Assembly (NCBI GenBank): GCA_026129905.1
Contig: JAHCHE010000013.1
Coordinates: 165,475 to 222,523, forward strand
Reading direction: 5' to 3'
Source of the DNA: Bryobacteraceae bacterium
GTDB taxonomy: Bacteria; Acidobacteriota; Terriglobia; Bryobacterales; Bryobacteraceae
DNA: 57,049 bases
The notes under the pieces were generated by a model. The model was given only the letters and a program-made list of their open reading frames with translations. It was not told where the DNA came from and did no database searches. Positions 34,228 to 42,171 of the stretch are shown here, in pieces. The position numbers were made by a program, and so were the translations under genes. Position 1 is the first letter of the stretch; the number at the start of each line of letters is the position of its first letter.

Positions 34228-34851
34228 CTATTTCACCTTGTCGGGAAACTTTTTCTTCACCTTGTCCACTTTGGGCAGGGCGTTCATCATGACGTAGCCC
34301 TGCCGCGGGTTGGCGCGGGCAAAGTCCTGGTGGTAATCTTCGGCGGGGAAGAATTCGTTGAGGGGAACCACCTCGGTGACAATCGGCTTGGGGAACGCCT
34401 TGGCGGCGTCAAGTTGAGCGATGTAAGCTTCGGCGACGCGCTTCTCCTCTTCGCCCTTGTAGAAGATGGCCGAGCGGTACTGGCGGCCGCGGTCGGGCCC
34501 CTGCCGGTCCTTCTGCGTGGGGTCGTGGGCGACCGAGAAGAATACCTTCAGAAGCTGGCCGAACGAGATCCGCGACGGGTCGTAAACGATCTGAATCGAC
34601 TCGGCGTGATCGGTGCCGCCGCCGCTGACGACCTCGTAGTGGGCGGTGCGTGCCGTCCCTCCGGCGTAGCCCGAGATCACGTCCTCGACGCCCTGGAGCT
34701 GCTCGAAGACGGCTTCCGTGCACCAGAAACAGCCGCCGGCGATTACGGCGGTTTCCTTGCCCGAGCCGGCAGCCTTGATGTCGATCTCGGGATTGGGAAA
34801 ACCGTCATCTTTCGCCGTTTCGCGGACGTTGCATGCCGGTTCCGAGCCCAT
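34228..34851 (-). CDS. msrA: Peptide methionine-(S)-sulfoxide reductase MsrA
   Basis: 207 residues. GGCFWCTEAVFEQLQGV carries the catalytic Cys41 of the invariant GCFWC motif; GYAGGTARTAHYEVVSGGGTDHAESIQIVYDP and AEDYHQDF complete the MsrA signature. No C-terminal resolving cysteine is present, so Cys44 in GCFWC or thioredoxin may resolve the sulfenic acid. The start at 34851 follows GGAGGTATATTT. It reduces methionine sulfoxide in damaged proteins. It is convergent with the propeller/CehA gene (8-base gap). Confidence 0.95.
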   Translation of the reverse strand: MGSEPACNVRETAKDDGFPNPEIDIKAAGSGKETAVIAGGCFWCTEAVFEQLQGVEDVISGYAGGTARTAHYEVVSGGGTDHAESIQIVYDPSRISFGQLLKVFFSVAHDPTQKDRQGPDRGRQYRSAIFYKGEEEKRVAEAYIAQLDAAKAFPKPIVTEVVPLNEFFPAEDYHQDFARANPRQGYVMMNALPKVDKVKKKFPDKVK

Positions 34852-34957
34852 AAATATACCTCCGATACCAGTAAAGTGGCGAGCTTTCGTCTGCCCATAG
34901 GTTGCATCCACCTGCGTCGGGAACAAGAAAGCCGACGACGCTCTACTCAGTGTAGTG

Positions 34958-35002
34958 GAAGGTGGGGCCGGCCCTTGGCCTGCGGCGGCCTCTCAGGCCG
35001 CC
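34958..35002. repeat. REP-like hairpin unit beside a RAYT remnant
   Basis: GAAGGTGGGGCCGGCCC contains a 10-base perfect palindrome GGGCCGGCCC (34965-34974). Then GGCGGCCT-ctc-AGGCCGCC (34984-35002) forms an 8-bp stem with a 3-base loop. The order and spacing match the unit at 27158-27205. It lies about 50 bases upstream of the RAYT-like remnant, the arrangement expected of REP/RAYT systems. Confidence 0.6.
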
Positions 35003-35049
35003 TGACCGTTCTGAGATCCGGCCTTCCCACCGTACATATGCCGGGCGCC

Positions 35050-35217
35050 ATGCTGAGAAAACGTCGCCTCCCGCATCTGTATGTCGTGATTCGCAATGGT
35101 AGTGAATTCCGGCGCACCCGGCAGTACATCGAGAACAATCCCGTCAGCGCCTGCCTCGCGGCTCAACCCGAAGAATATCGTTGGTCCAGCGCCGGGCGGT
35201 CTGCGAGACCGGCGCGG
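35050..35217 (+). pseudogene. REP-associated tyrosine transposase (RAYT, Y1_Tnp) remnant, internally deleted
   Basis: The open frame from ATG 35050 begins MLRKRRLPHLYV, like the N-terminus of many acidobacterial RAYT/Y1_Tnp proteins. It jumps directly into their C-terminus: RNGSEFRRTRQYIENNPV, then QPEEYRWSSAGR. The middle of the protein, about 130 residues with the HUH metal motif and catalytic Tyr, is absent. The reading frame is kept across the join and runs on to 35256 as meaningless sequence. Hairpins flank it on both sides (34984-35002 and 35197-35211). It cannot be catalytically active, so it is a relic or a passenger of a full-length RAYT elsewhere. Confidence 0.7.
35197..35211. repeat. 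Downstream REP-like hairpin
   Basis: CGGTCT-gcg-AGACCG forms a 6-bp stem with a 3-base loop inside a GGGCGGTCT..AGACCGGCGC context. It is similar in geometry to the upstream GGCGGCCT-ctc-AGGCCGCC hairpin. It overlaps the end of the RAYT remnant and lies just before the stop of the convergent CehA/McbA gene at 35226. Confidence 0.45.
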
Positions 35218-35225
35218 GGCGGGGA

Positions 35226-37715
35226 TCAGCGCGCTTCGTCCGCGAGCCGCCGGTAGACCCGCCGCGCTTCGTCCAACTGGGCGAATACCTTCTCCTTTTC
35301 CTTTTCCGAGCGCCACCACAACCATTCGCCGGCCATCGCCTGAAGTTTGTCGATCCACCGAATGAAGTACTCGGCGGAGGCGCGGTTGCGGATCTTGCGG
35401 TCGCCGACGTAGACGCGGATGGCGTTCGTTCCGGCCTGCGGATATTCGGCATCGAGCAGCGGGTAAGGTTCGCCCTCCGCGTACAGTGAGAACCAACTGC
35501 TGTCGTCCACCTTCACCTCTTCGCGGAACGGCTTGCCGGGCGGGATTTCGCGGAACAGGTCGCCGTTGCGATAGAGGATCACCTTGGACAGCGGCGCGAT
35601 CGATTCCACGCGGGCTTCGATCGTAACGGAACCGCCGCCGGCGGGCAGGCGGATGTCCTCGCCCGGGATGCGGCCGTCGATCATCAGATCCAGCAGCGGA
35701 CCGGTGGTGAAGAACGCTTTGCCCTGTCGCACGGCCTCCAGCCAGGTGGAGATGGTGAAATTGGCGCCGACGTAGGCGTAGGTGCGGACGCTGCCCACCA
35801 GCTTGGTCCAGTGGAGATTGGAGATCGAGTCCTCGCCGCCGACGGGGGTGATGCGCAGGTCGTTGTTGATGGCGTGCCGCCAGACAGGATGGGTGGCGCG
35901 GTTGCTGCCGGACCATTCCAGGCACTCCACCGTGCCCAGGGCGGCGTCGACAGGGAACGCCTTGGCGACGCCGAGCGAGCCCTCCAGCGGATCGCGGTCG
36001 CCACTGAATGGGTGCACGTAACCCGTCAGCGCGCCTTGCGCCTTGGCTTTCCGGAAAATGTCGGTATTTGACGGATAAAGGCTCTCAATTCCCGTCCCTT
36101 CGTAGCCGGTGGTGAACGGCGAGATGAGGTGATCGGAAAGCCCCAGGAGAAAAACATGTCCCCAAAAGGGCGGCCGGTATTCCTGCCCGACGTGCAGCTT
36201 CACGACCGGATCGGAGGCGCTGGCCGGGTGCTCGCCCGGGCCGGCAAAGTACTGGTGATCGAGAACGCGGTTGTCCTTGTTCGCCGCCTGGTTCATGATG
36301 ACGTCGACGCCCTCGGCGTGACCCATTCGGATCAGATTTTGCGGGGTATTGTGGAGATTTCCGCCGTAATTCATGTGGACGTGGGTGGGGCCGTTGCGCC
36401 AGCCCCTCCAGTCGAGCCGCGCGGGACGTTCAAGACGCAGCGTCACTTCGGTGACTTTGCCCGGCTCGATCGTAATGTCGGCCCCGGCGGGAATACGGCT
36501 GAATCCCTTGACGGCGTCGATGCGCATCTTGCCCGGCGGCAGCTCAATGGTGAGTTCGCCCTGCGTGTGGAAGCTGTGGACGCGCGCGTTGCCGAGCCTG
36601 GAGTACGTGGTGACGGGGGCGTAAAACTTGCCGTCGGAGGCAAGGCCGTGAATCCGTGCCGCGGTGAGGCCGGAGGTCTCGTCCACCACCCGGGCGCGCA
36701 AAGTCCCCATCGGCCGTTTCCAGTTCCGGCGCGTGATGTCGATTTTCCGCCGGGCGCCGCCGTAGGTTTCGAGCAGCGCCAGTTGCGGCAGCTCGTCTTC
36801 GTTGGTGATATAGGCAATCCATTCGCCGTCGGGCGACCAGCGGGGATGAAAGCTGTCGTAGTCGCCGAAGGTCAGCTTGTACGGCGCGCCGCCGGCGGTA
36901 GGGATGACGTAGAGGTTGTTGAACTGATCCGCCGCTCCGGAGGTTGAGCTGTAAAGGATGCGTTTGCCGTCGATCGAGACGTGGGGGCGCGTGCGGAACA
37001 GGCTCTGTTCCTTGAGAATCGGAACCGCCTTGGCGACGGCGTTCGGTTCGACGGGCATTCTCCAAAGATCCCCGGCGCCGAGCGGCACGTCGCGGTTGGA
37101 GACGAAGACGATCTCCTTGCCATCGGGAGTCCAGGCGGGCTGGGTGTACATATCCCACCGGCCGAAGTAGAGCCGGTCGCGCGGATAGGCGTTGTCGCTC
37201 GTTAGGGCGATCTCGCCCCCGGCCCACTGGCCATCGCGAATCGCCCGGACGTAAATGTTGAAGTGGCCGTTCGGCCGCGTGGAAACATACGCCAGGCGGC
37301 CGCCGTCGGGCGAGAAGACGGGATCCAGGTAGACGTCGCCGCCGGTTGTGAGCGCGCGGATTTCGCCGGTGGCGACCTTCAGGATTTCAAGCTGAATGCT
37401 TGCGCCGTCGGCGTCGGCGGTGTAGACGATCCAGTTCCCGTCGGGCGACCAGTCCGGCGAGGAGTGGTACGCGCGGTTGTAGGTTAGCTCGGTGGCTTCG
37501 CCCGTTCGCGGGTTCACTTTCCAGATGGAGCCCTGCATCGCGACGGCGATCCACTCCCCGTCCGGCGACCAGGAGGGCGCCCAAGGCGTGGTCCCGGGCG
37601 CGGGCGGAATGTAGAAGTTGTGCATGTAGCGCCCGCCTTCCCTGGCCGCGGGATACTCGGCGGACGTGGCCGGCAAGGCAATCAGCAGCGCGAGCGCGAA
37701 ACGCGAAGAACGCAT
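35226..37715 (-). CDS. Secreted TolB-like propeller plus CehA/McbA-type PHP metallohydrolase
   Basis: 829 residues with a signal peptide (FALALLIALPATSA). At least six TolB/WD40-like blades with the WSPDGxWI phrase span about 40-330 (PSWSPDGEWIAV, PDWSPDGNWIVY, PVFSPDGGRLAYV, PAWTPDGKEIVFV, PRWSPDGEWIAYI). A carboxypeptidase-regulatory-like strand region follows. From about 440 the PHP-like domain shows THVHMNYGG, EGVDVIMNQAAN, GYVHPFSG and SWLE-type segments of CehA/McbA proteins. It has the same overall design as the 31427 gene but a different propeller type. It diverges from the FAD oxidase gene. Confidence 0.85.
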   Translation of the reverse strand: MRSSRFALALLIALPATSAEYPAAREGGRYMHNFYIPPAPGTTPWAPSWSPDGEWIAVAMQGSIWKVNPRTGEATELTYNRAYHSSPDWSPDGNWIVYTADADGASIQLEILKVATGEIRALTTGGDVYLDPVFSPDGGRLAYVSTRPNGHFNIYVRAIRDGQWAGGEIALTSDNAYPRDRLYFGRWDMYTQPAWTPDGKEIVFVSNRDVPLGAGDLWRMPVEPNAVAKAVPILKEQSLFRTRPHVSIDGKRILYSSTSGAADQFNNLYVIPTAGGAPYKLTFGDYDSFHPRWSPDGEWIAYITNEDELPQLALLETYGGARRKIDITRRNWKRPMGTLRARVVDETSGLTAARIHGLASDGKFYAPVTTYSRLGNARVHSFHTQGELTIELPPGKMRIDAVKGFSRIPAGADITIEPGKVTEVTLRLERPARLDWRGWRNGPTHVHMNYGGNLHNTPQNLIRMGHAEGVDVIMNQAANKDNRVLDHQYFAGPGEHPASASDPVVKLHVGQEYRPPFWGHVFLLGLSDHLISPFTTGYEGTGIESLYPSNTDIFRKAKAQGALTGYVHPFSGDRDPLEGSLGVAKAFPVDAALGTVECLEWSGSNRATHPVWRHAINNDLRITPVGGEDSISNLHWTKLVGSVRTYAYVGANFTISTWLEAVRQGKAFFTTGPLLDLMIDGRIPGEDIRLPAGGGSVTIEARVESIAPLSKVILYRNGDLFREIPPGKPFREEVKVDDSSWFSLYAEGEPYPLLDAEYPQAGTNAIRVYVGDRKIRNRASAEYFIRWIDKLQAMAGEWLWWRSEKEKEKVFAQLDEARRVYRRLADEAR

Positions 37716-37795
37716 GGACTCTCCCGTTGTCGAAATGAGCTTTCCGGGATTATTCTACTGGTACAAGCCCAATCCTGGGAATGAGGAGGGAAAAG

Positions 37796-39190
37796 ATGGC
37801 ACAAGCGAATACGGCCGCTCTACGAGCGCAACTGCGAGGAGACCTGATCGAACCCGCCGACTCGAGGTACGACGAAGCCCGCAAGGTGTACAACGGCATG
37901 ATCGACCGCCGGCCGCGCATGATCGCGATGTGCGCCGACGTGGCCGACGTGATCGCGTGCGTGAACTTCGCGCGGGATAACGATTTCCGGCCGTCAATCC
38001 GCGGCGGAGGGCACAACGCCGCCGGCCTGGGCGTTTGCGACGACGGACTGGTGATTGACCTGTCGGGCATGAATGGCGTGCGCGTGGATCCGAAGGCGCG
38101 GACGGCCCGCGTCGAGGGCGGCTGCATGTGGAAAGACGTCGATCATGCGACCCACGCGTTTGGCATGGCGACGCCCAGCGGCATGATTGCGACGACGGGA
38201 GTGGCCGGGCTCACGCTCGGCGGCGGCGTCGGGCATCTCACCCGAAAGTGCGGCCTCACGATCGATAACCTGCTGGCGGCCGACGTGGTGCTGGCCGACG
38301 GGACGTTCGTCACGGCGAGCGCGGAGGAGAATCCGGACCTGTACTGGGCGCTGCGCGGCGGCGGCGGGAATTTCGGCGTGGTGACGTCGTTCCTGTTCCG
38401 GCTACATCCGATCAAGTTCGTTCACGCCGGACCCGTGCTGTGGGAACTCGATAAGGCGGCTGAGGCGATGCGGCTGTACCGGGATTTTATCCTCGACGCG
38501 CCGGAGGACGTGAACGGTTTCTTCGCGTTTCTGACGGTTCCGCCGGCGCCGCCGTTTCCGGAGCATCTTTACATGAAGCCGATGTGCGGAGTGGTTTTCT
38601 GTTACACGGGCGCCCTCGACGCGGCGGAACAGGCGCTGAAGCCGCTCACGTCGTTCGGTCCGCCGGCGTTCGCTTTCACTGGGCCGATGCCGCATCCGGC
38701 GCTGCAGAGCATGTTCGATCCGCTCTATCCGAAGGGCCTGCAATGGTACTGGAAAGCGGACTTCGTGAACGAACTGAGCGATGCCGCCATCGGCGAACAC
38801 GTCCGTCACGGTTCCGCCGTGCCGACGATGCATTCGACGATGCACCTGTACCCGATCAACGGCGCCGCCCACCGGGTAGGCAAGAACGAGACGGCGTGGA
38901 GCTATCGCGAATCCAACTGGGCGGAGGTGATCGTGGGCGTGGATCCCAGCCCCGCCAATAACGACAAGATCATCCGATGGGCGCGGGATTATTTTGAAGC
39001 GCTGCACCCACACTCGGCGGGCGGAGCGTACATCAATTTCATGATGGAAGAGGGCGAGGACCGCATCCGCGCCACGTATCGCGATAACTATGACCGCCTG
39101 GCGAAGATCAAGGCGAAGTACGACCCCGGGAACCTGTTCCGCGTGAACCAGAACATCAAGCCCGCGGCGAAAGCCGCCCGGCGCGGGTAA
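37796..39190 (+). CDS. FAD-linked oxidase with BBE (berberine-bridge-like) C-terminus
   Basis: 464 residues, PCMH-type FAD fold. RPSIRGGGHNAAGLGV holds His73, the likely 8-alpha-histidyl FAD attachment site. TGVAGLTLGGGVGHLTRKCGLTIDNLLAADVVLADG and GGGGNFGVVTSF are the usual FAD contacts. The C-terminus YRDNYDRLAKIKAKYDPGNLFRVNQNI is a BBE domain. Family members oxidise sugars, alkaloids or polyketides with O2. No secretion signal is seen. ATG 37796 is chosen because GGAGGG precedes it by 5 bases; an upstream start at 37781 lacks that. Confidence 0.92.
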   Translation: MAQANTAALRAQLRGDLIEPADSRYDEARKVYNGMIDRRPRMIAMCADVADVIACVNFARDNDFRPSIRGGGHNAAGLGVCDDGLVIDLSGMNGVRVDPKARTARVEGGCMWKDVDHATHAFGMATPSGMIATTGVAGLTLGGGVGHLTRKCGLTIDNLLAADVVLADGTFVTASAEENPDLYWALRGGGGNFGVVTSFLFRLHPIKFVHAGPVLWELDKAAEAMRLYRDFILDAPEDVNGFFAFLTVPPAPPFPEHLYMKPMCGVVFCYTGALDAAEQALKPLTSFGPPAFAFTGPMPHPALQSMFDPLYPKGLQWYWKADFVNELSDAAIGEHVRHGSAVPTMHSTMHLYPINGAAHRVGKNETAWSYRESNWAEVIVGVDPSPANNDKIIRWARDYFEALHPHSAGGAYINFMMEEGEDRIRATYRDNYDRLAKIKAKYDPGNLFRVNQNIKPAAKAARRG

Positions 39191-39235
39191 GCCGTCATTC
39201 GGACGTCCCCCGCGCAGGCTCTATACTGAGGAGCT

Positions 39236-40135
39236 ATGCGCGGGGAAATCACATTCGCGCTCGCCGTCGCGCTGACGGCGGGCGTGTGCGAAGCGGCGGA
39301 GCCCGAGGTCCGGCCGGTGGCGCGGATCGCCTTTACCGAAGGGCCCACGGTAGACGCCGACGGGAACGTCTACTTCACGGAAACCGAAAGCGAGCGGATC
39401 CTGAAATTCACGCCGGGCAAGGGCGTCACGACGTTTCGCGAGAACAGCAACGGCGCCAACGGCCTGATCTTCGATGAGCAGTGGCGGCTCATCGCGTGCG
39501 AAGGCGGCGCGAAGCCGCGCGTCACCCGGACGGACCTGAAGACCGGGAAGATCGAGGTGCTGGCCGGAGGTCCGCCCGTCGTCCGGCCGAACGACGTCAC
39601 GCTGGATGGGAAAGGCCGCATCTACTTCACCGACTACGCCGGGAAAGCGATCTACCGGATCGACCGGGACGGCAAGCTCACGCGGATCCTCGCGGCGCCG
39701 GCGATCGAAGTGCCGAACGGCATCGTGATCTCGCCCGACGACAAAACGCTGTACCACGTGGAAAGCAACAGCGCGGAAGGCGGCGCGCGGATGATCCGCG
39801 CCTACGACCTGGCGCCGGACGGCTCGGTGAGCAACATGCGGGTCCATTACAACTTCTATCCGGGCCGCAGCGCCGACGGCATGTCGATCGACGTCAAAGG
39901 CAATATCTACGCGGCGGCGGGGCTGAACCAGCGGCGGGGGACCAGCGAGACGCTCGATACGAAGGCGGGCATTCACGTGATTTCGCCGGAGGGAAAGCTG
40001 CTGAAGTACTATCCCATCAGCGAAGACACGATCACCAACTGCGCGTTCGGGGGGCCGGACATGAAATCGCTGTACGTGACGGCCGGCAAGACGCTGTTCG
40101 AAATCCGCACCGAGATTGAAGGCACGCGGCGGTAA
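39236..40135 (+). CDS. Secreted SMP-30/gluconolactonase/LRE-like protein
   Basis: 299 residues with signal peptide (FALAVALTAGVCEAAE). Six-bladed propeller phrases: FTEGPTVDADGNVYFTETES (metal-binding Glu), NGANGLIFDEQWRLIACE, RPNDVTLDGKGRIYFTDY (Asn-Asp pair), PNGIVISPDDKTLYHVES and SADGMSIDVKGNIYAAAG (catalytic Asp). This fits the SMP-30 calcium-dependent lactonase pattern. It probably opens aldonolactones; the neighbouring FAD oxidase 45 bases upstream could supply lactones by sugar oxidation, which is an inference from pairing. GAGGAG precedes the ATG. Confidence 0.9.
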   Translation: MRGEITFALAVALTAGVCEAAEPEVRPVARIAFTEGPTVDADGNVYFTETESERILKFTPGKGVTTFRENSNGANGLIFDEQWRLIACEGGAKPRVTRTDLKTGKIEVLAGGPPVVRPNDVTLDGKGRIYFTDYAGKAIYRIDRDGKLTRILAAPAIEVPNGIVISPDDKTLYHVESNSAEGGARMIRAYDLAPDGSVSNMRVHYNFYPGRSADGMSIDVKGNIYAAAGLNQRRGTSETLDTKAGIHVISPEGKLLKYYPISEDTITNCAFGGPDMKSLYVTAGKTLFEIRTEIEGTRR

Positions 40136-40245
40136 TCGGGCTGTGACAAGCTCGCCCGGCGGAGATACGATCAAGAACATGCAAAACATCCAGGGTGAGA
40201 GCAACTTGGAGTCTGAATCGCTGGCGCTGGAGATCCTCGGGAGAT

Positions 40246-40358
40246 GGGTGCACGGATGCCCTCCTCTTCTGACAGTTAGTACCGCTGTCAGAAATAGTCA
40301 GAAATATACACCGTTCTCACAGTCCGGTCACGATTCTCATTCTGGTGTCGTGCACCCC
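40246..40358. repeat. Nested palindromic, AT-richer element in convergent intergenic DNA
   Basis: Outer 9-bp inverted repeats GGGTGCACG (40246-40254) and CGTGCACCC (40350-40358) enclose an inner 9-bp inverted repeat TTCTGACAG (40267-40275) / CTGTCAGAA (40285-40293) with a 9-base spacer. A perfect 10-base tandem repeat GTCAGAAATA occupies 40287-40306. No coding potential. It lies between the stops of the SMP-30 gene and the cupin gene. It could be a miniature mobile element, a compound terminator or an operator cluster; no target duplication is evident. Confidence 0.5.
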
Positions 40359-40369
40359 TCAGGCGGCGG

Positions 40370-40717
40370 TCACTTGCGAAGGTAAGCGTCGTCGCCGCTG
40401 ATCCAATCCTCGCGCGCCGGCGAGAAGACATCCATCGCGACGCTTTCCTCCAGCGCCAGGACGCGATGCGCCGCGTGAGGCGGGATTTCCAGCGCCTGTC
40501 CGGCCGTGAGTTCCTGTTCCTGACCGTCGATGGTGAACAGGAGCCGGCCCTGTTCCAACACGGTCACCTGCTCGTGGTGATGACTATGGTCCGGAACAAG
40601 CGCGCCTTTTTGGAGAAATAGCCGGGCGATCGTCAACTTTACTCCATGGATGACCTGCCGCGCGATAGTAGGGTTCAGTTGCTCCTTGGGAATCCCGCTC
40701 CAATCATAAAGTTGCAT
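40370..40717 (-). CDS. Cupin-domain protein
   Basis: 115 residues, a single small cupin. Motif 1 is VPDHSHHHEQVTVLEQG (His44, His46/48, Glu49) and motif 2 is LEIPPHAAHRVLALEE, giving the standard metal site of a 3-His/1-Glu cupin. Such small cupins are often sugar isomerase-like, dioxygenase-like or sensory domains. There is no extra domain to tell function. It diverges from the rml cluster and converges with the SMP-30 gene across the nested palindrome. Confidence 0.88.
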   Translation of the reverse strand: MQLYDWSGIPKEQLNPTIARQVIHGVKLTIARLFLQKGALVPDHSHHHEQVTVLEQGRLLFTIDGQEQELTAGQALEIPPHAAHRVLALEESVAMDVFSPAREDWISGDDAYLRK

Positions 40718-40847
40718 CGCGCCGGTATTGTATCATGAGGTCTGTAACCGCGGCTGCTGGCGCCCGCCCCGGGGGTAAACCGGGCTCTCCGAATTGCGCC
40801 GGGCCATCTGGCAGGCCCAACAAGCAGTACGTCAACGGAGGTTCACC

Positions 40848-41618
40848 ATGAAAGGCGTTGTGCTCGCCGGCGGCACGGGAAGCCGGCTCTTTCCGCTGAC
40901 CAAGATCACCAACAAGCACCTGCTGCCGATCTACGACAAGCCGATGATCTACTATCCGATCCGGACGCTTGTCGACGCGGGCATCAAGGACATCCTGATC
41001 GTCACCGGCGGAAAGAACGCGGGAGATTTTTTGCGGCTGCTGGCCAACGGTAAGGAATTCGGCCTCTCTCACCTGGATTACACGTACCAGGAAGGCGAAG
41101 GCGGCATCGCCGATGCGCTCGACCTGGCCGAACATTTCGCCGACGGTTCCAGGATCTGCGTGATTCTCGGCGACAATATCATCGAAGCCGGCATCCGCGA
41201 CGCCGTGGACGCCTTTCGGCGGCAGGAACGGGGGGCCAGGATTCTGCTGAAGGAAGTCGAGGACGCGGAGCGGTTCGGAGTGGCGGAGATCTCCGGCGAC
41301 CACATCGTTGGCATCGAGGAGAAGCCGCGCCGGCCCAAGTCGAACCTGGCCGTGACCGGGATCTACATGTACGACGAGACGGTGTTCGAGAAGATCAAGC
41401 GGCTCGTTCCCTCCAACCGCGGCGAACTCGAGATCACCGATGTGAACAACGCCTATATCGCCGACGGGACGATGACGTTCTCCTACCTGAAGGGATGGTG
41501 GACCGACGCGGGCACGTTCGACTCCCTGCTGCGCGCCGGCAATCTCGTGTCCCAGAGCGCCGCCAAACGGGAGCGCGACCTCGCGGCCGTGGCGAAAGGA
41601 GAAGCTCATGGCGTTTGA
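40848..41618 (+). CDS. rmlA: Glucose-1-phosphate thymidylyltransferase (RmlA/RfbA family)
   Basis: 256 residues. The nucleotidyltransferase signature GVVLAGGTGSRLFPLTKITNKHLLPIYDKPMIYYPI is complete, with ILGDNI (metal Asp), GVAEISGDHIVGIEEKP and WWTDAGTFDSLL. It makes dTDP-glucose from dTTP and glucose-1-phosphate, the first step to dTDP-rhamnose and related sugars. It is about 35 residues shorter than E. coli RmlA, missing the C-terminal allosteric helices, as in the short RmlA group. ATG 40848 has SD GGAGG. It overlaps rmlC by 11 bases. Confidence 0.92.
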   Translation: MKGVVLAGGTGSRLFPLTKITNKHLLPIYDKPMIYYPIRTLVDAGIKDILIVTGGKNAGDFLRLLANGKEFGLSHLDYTYQEGEGGIADALDLAEHFADGSRICVILGDNIIEAGIRDAVDAFRRQERGARILLKEVEDAERFGVAEISGDHIVGIEEKPRRPKSNLAVTGIYMYDETVFEKIKRLVPSNRGELEITDVNNAYIADGTMTFSYLKGWWTDAGTFDSLLRAGNLVSQSAAKRERDLAAVAKGEAHGV

Positions 41619-42171
41619 CGTCGCGGCCTGTCAGGCGATGGATACGATCGGCGTTCGGCAATGCGAGAAAGGGCTCGGGAAAATCATTCTGAAGCCCGAT
41701 TCGCCCGACCTGATCGCCGGCGTGCGGGTCGCTCCCTTCCCGCTGTTCCCGGACGACCGTGGCTGTTTTCAGGAAGTAGTGCGGATGCGCTCCGGCCTGG
41801 TCGCGGATTTCGACCCGCAGACGACGCAGGTTTCCGCCGCGCTGAACTATCCGGGGACCATCAAGGCGTTCCACTATCACCTCCTCCAGACCGACTACTG
41901 GGTCCCGGTGTACGGCATGTTGCAGGTGGCGCTGGTGGACCTGCGGCCCGAATCCAAGACGTACGGAGCGCGCAACACCTTTTATGTCGGCTCGATGCGG
42001 CCCTGGCAAATTTACGTACCGCCCGGCGTGGGGCACGGCTACAAGGTGATCGGTACGGAAATGGCGTTCCTGGTGTACGTCACCAACCGGTTCTACAACC
42101 CTGACGACGAAGGGCGCATTCCCTACAACGATCCGCGCATCAACTACGATTGGGAAACCCAGCACAAATGA
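41608..42171 (+). CDS. rmlC: dTDP-4-dehydrorhamnose 3,5-epimerase family protein
   Basis: 187 residues, RmlC cupin. [44 protein letters not shown] and [13 protein letters not shown] match the active-site strands. FHYH carries the catalytic His and DLR the Asp partner, and the ending DPRINYDW is typical. The first 28 residues are longer than in RmlC and the usual RGLHYQ is KAFHYH, so it may be a sugar 3- or 3,5-epimerase with a different product. Start ATG 41608 overlaps rmlA, and its stop overlaps rmlB as ATGA. Confidence 0.85.
   Translation: MAFDVAACQAMDTIGVRQCEKGLGKIILKPDSPDLIAGVRVAPFPLFPDDRGCFQEVVRMRSGLVADFDPQTTQVSAALNYPGTIKAFHYHLLQTDYWVPVYGMLQVALVDLRPESKTYGARNTFYVGSMRPWQIYVPPGVGHGYKVIGTEMAFLVYVTNRFYNPDDEGRIPYNDPRINYDWETQHK

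Noticed and set aside
33766-35049. Long plus-strand frame running from inside the CehA/McbA gene to 35256
   Set aside because: Only its last 70 codons carry a real signal (the RAYT remnant). The earlier part is a frame shadow of the CehA gene and antisense to msrA.
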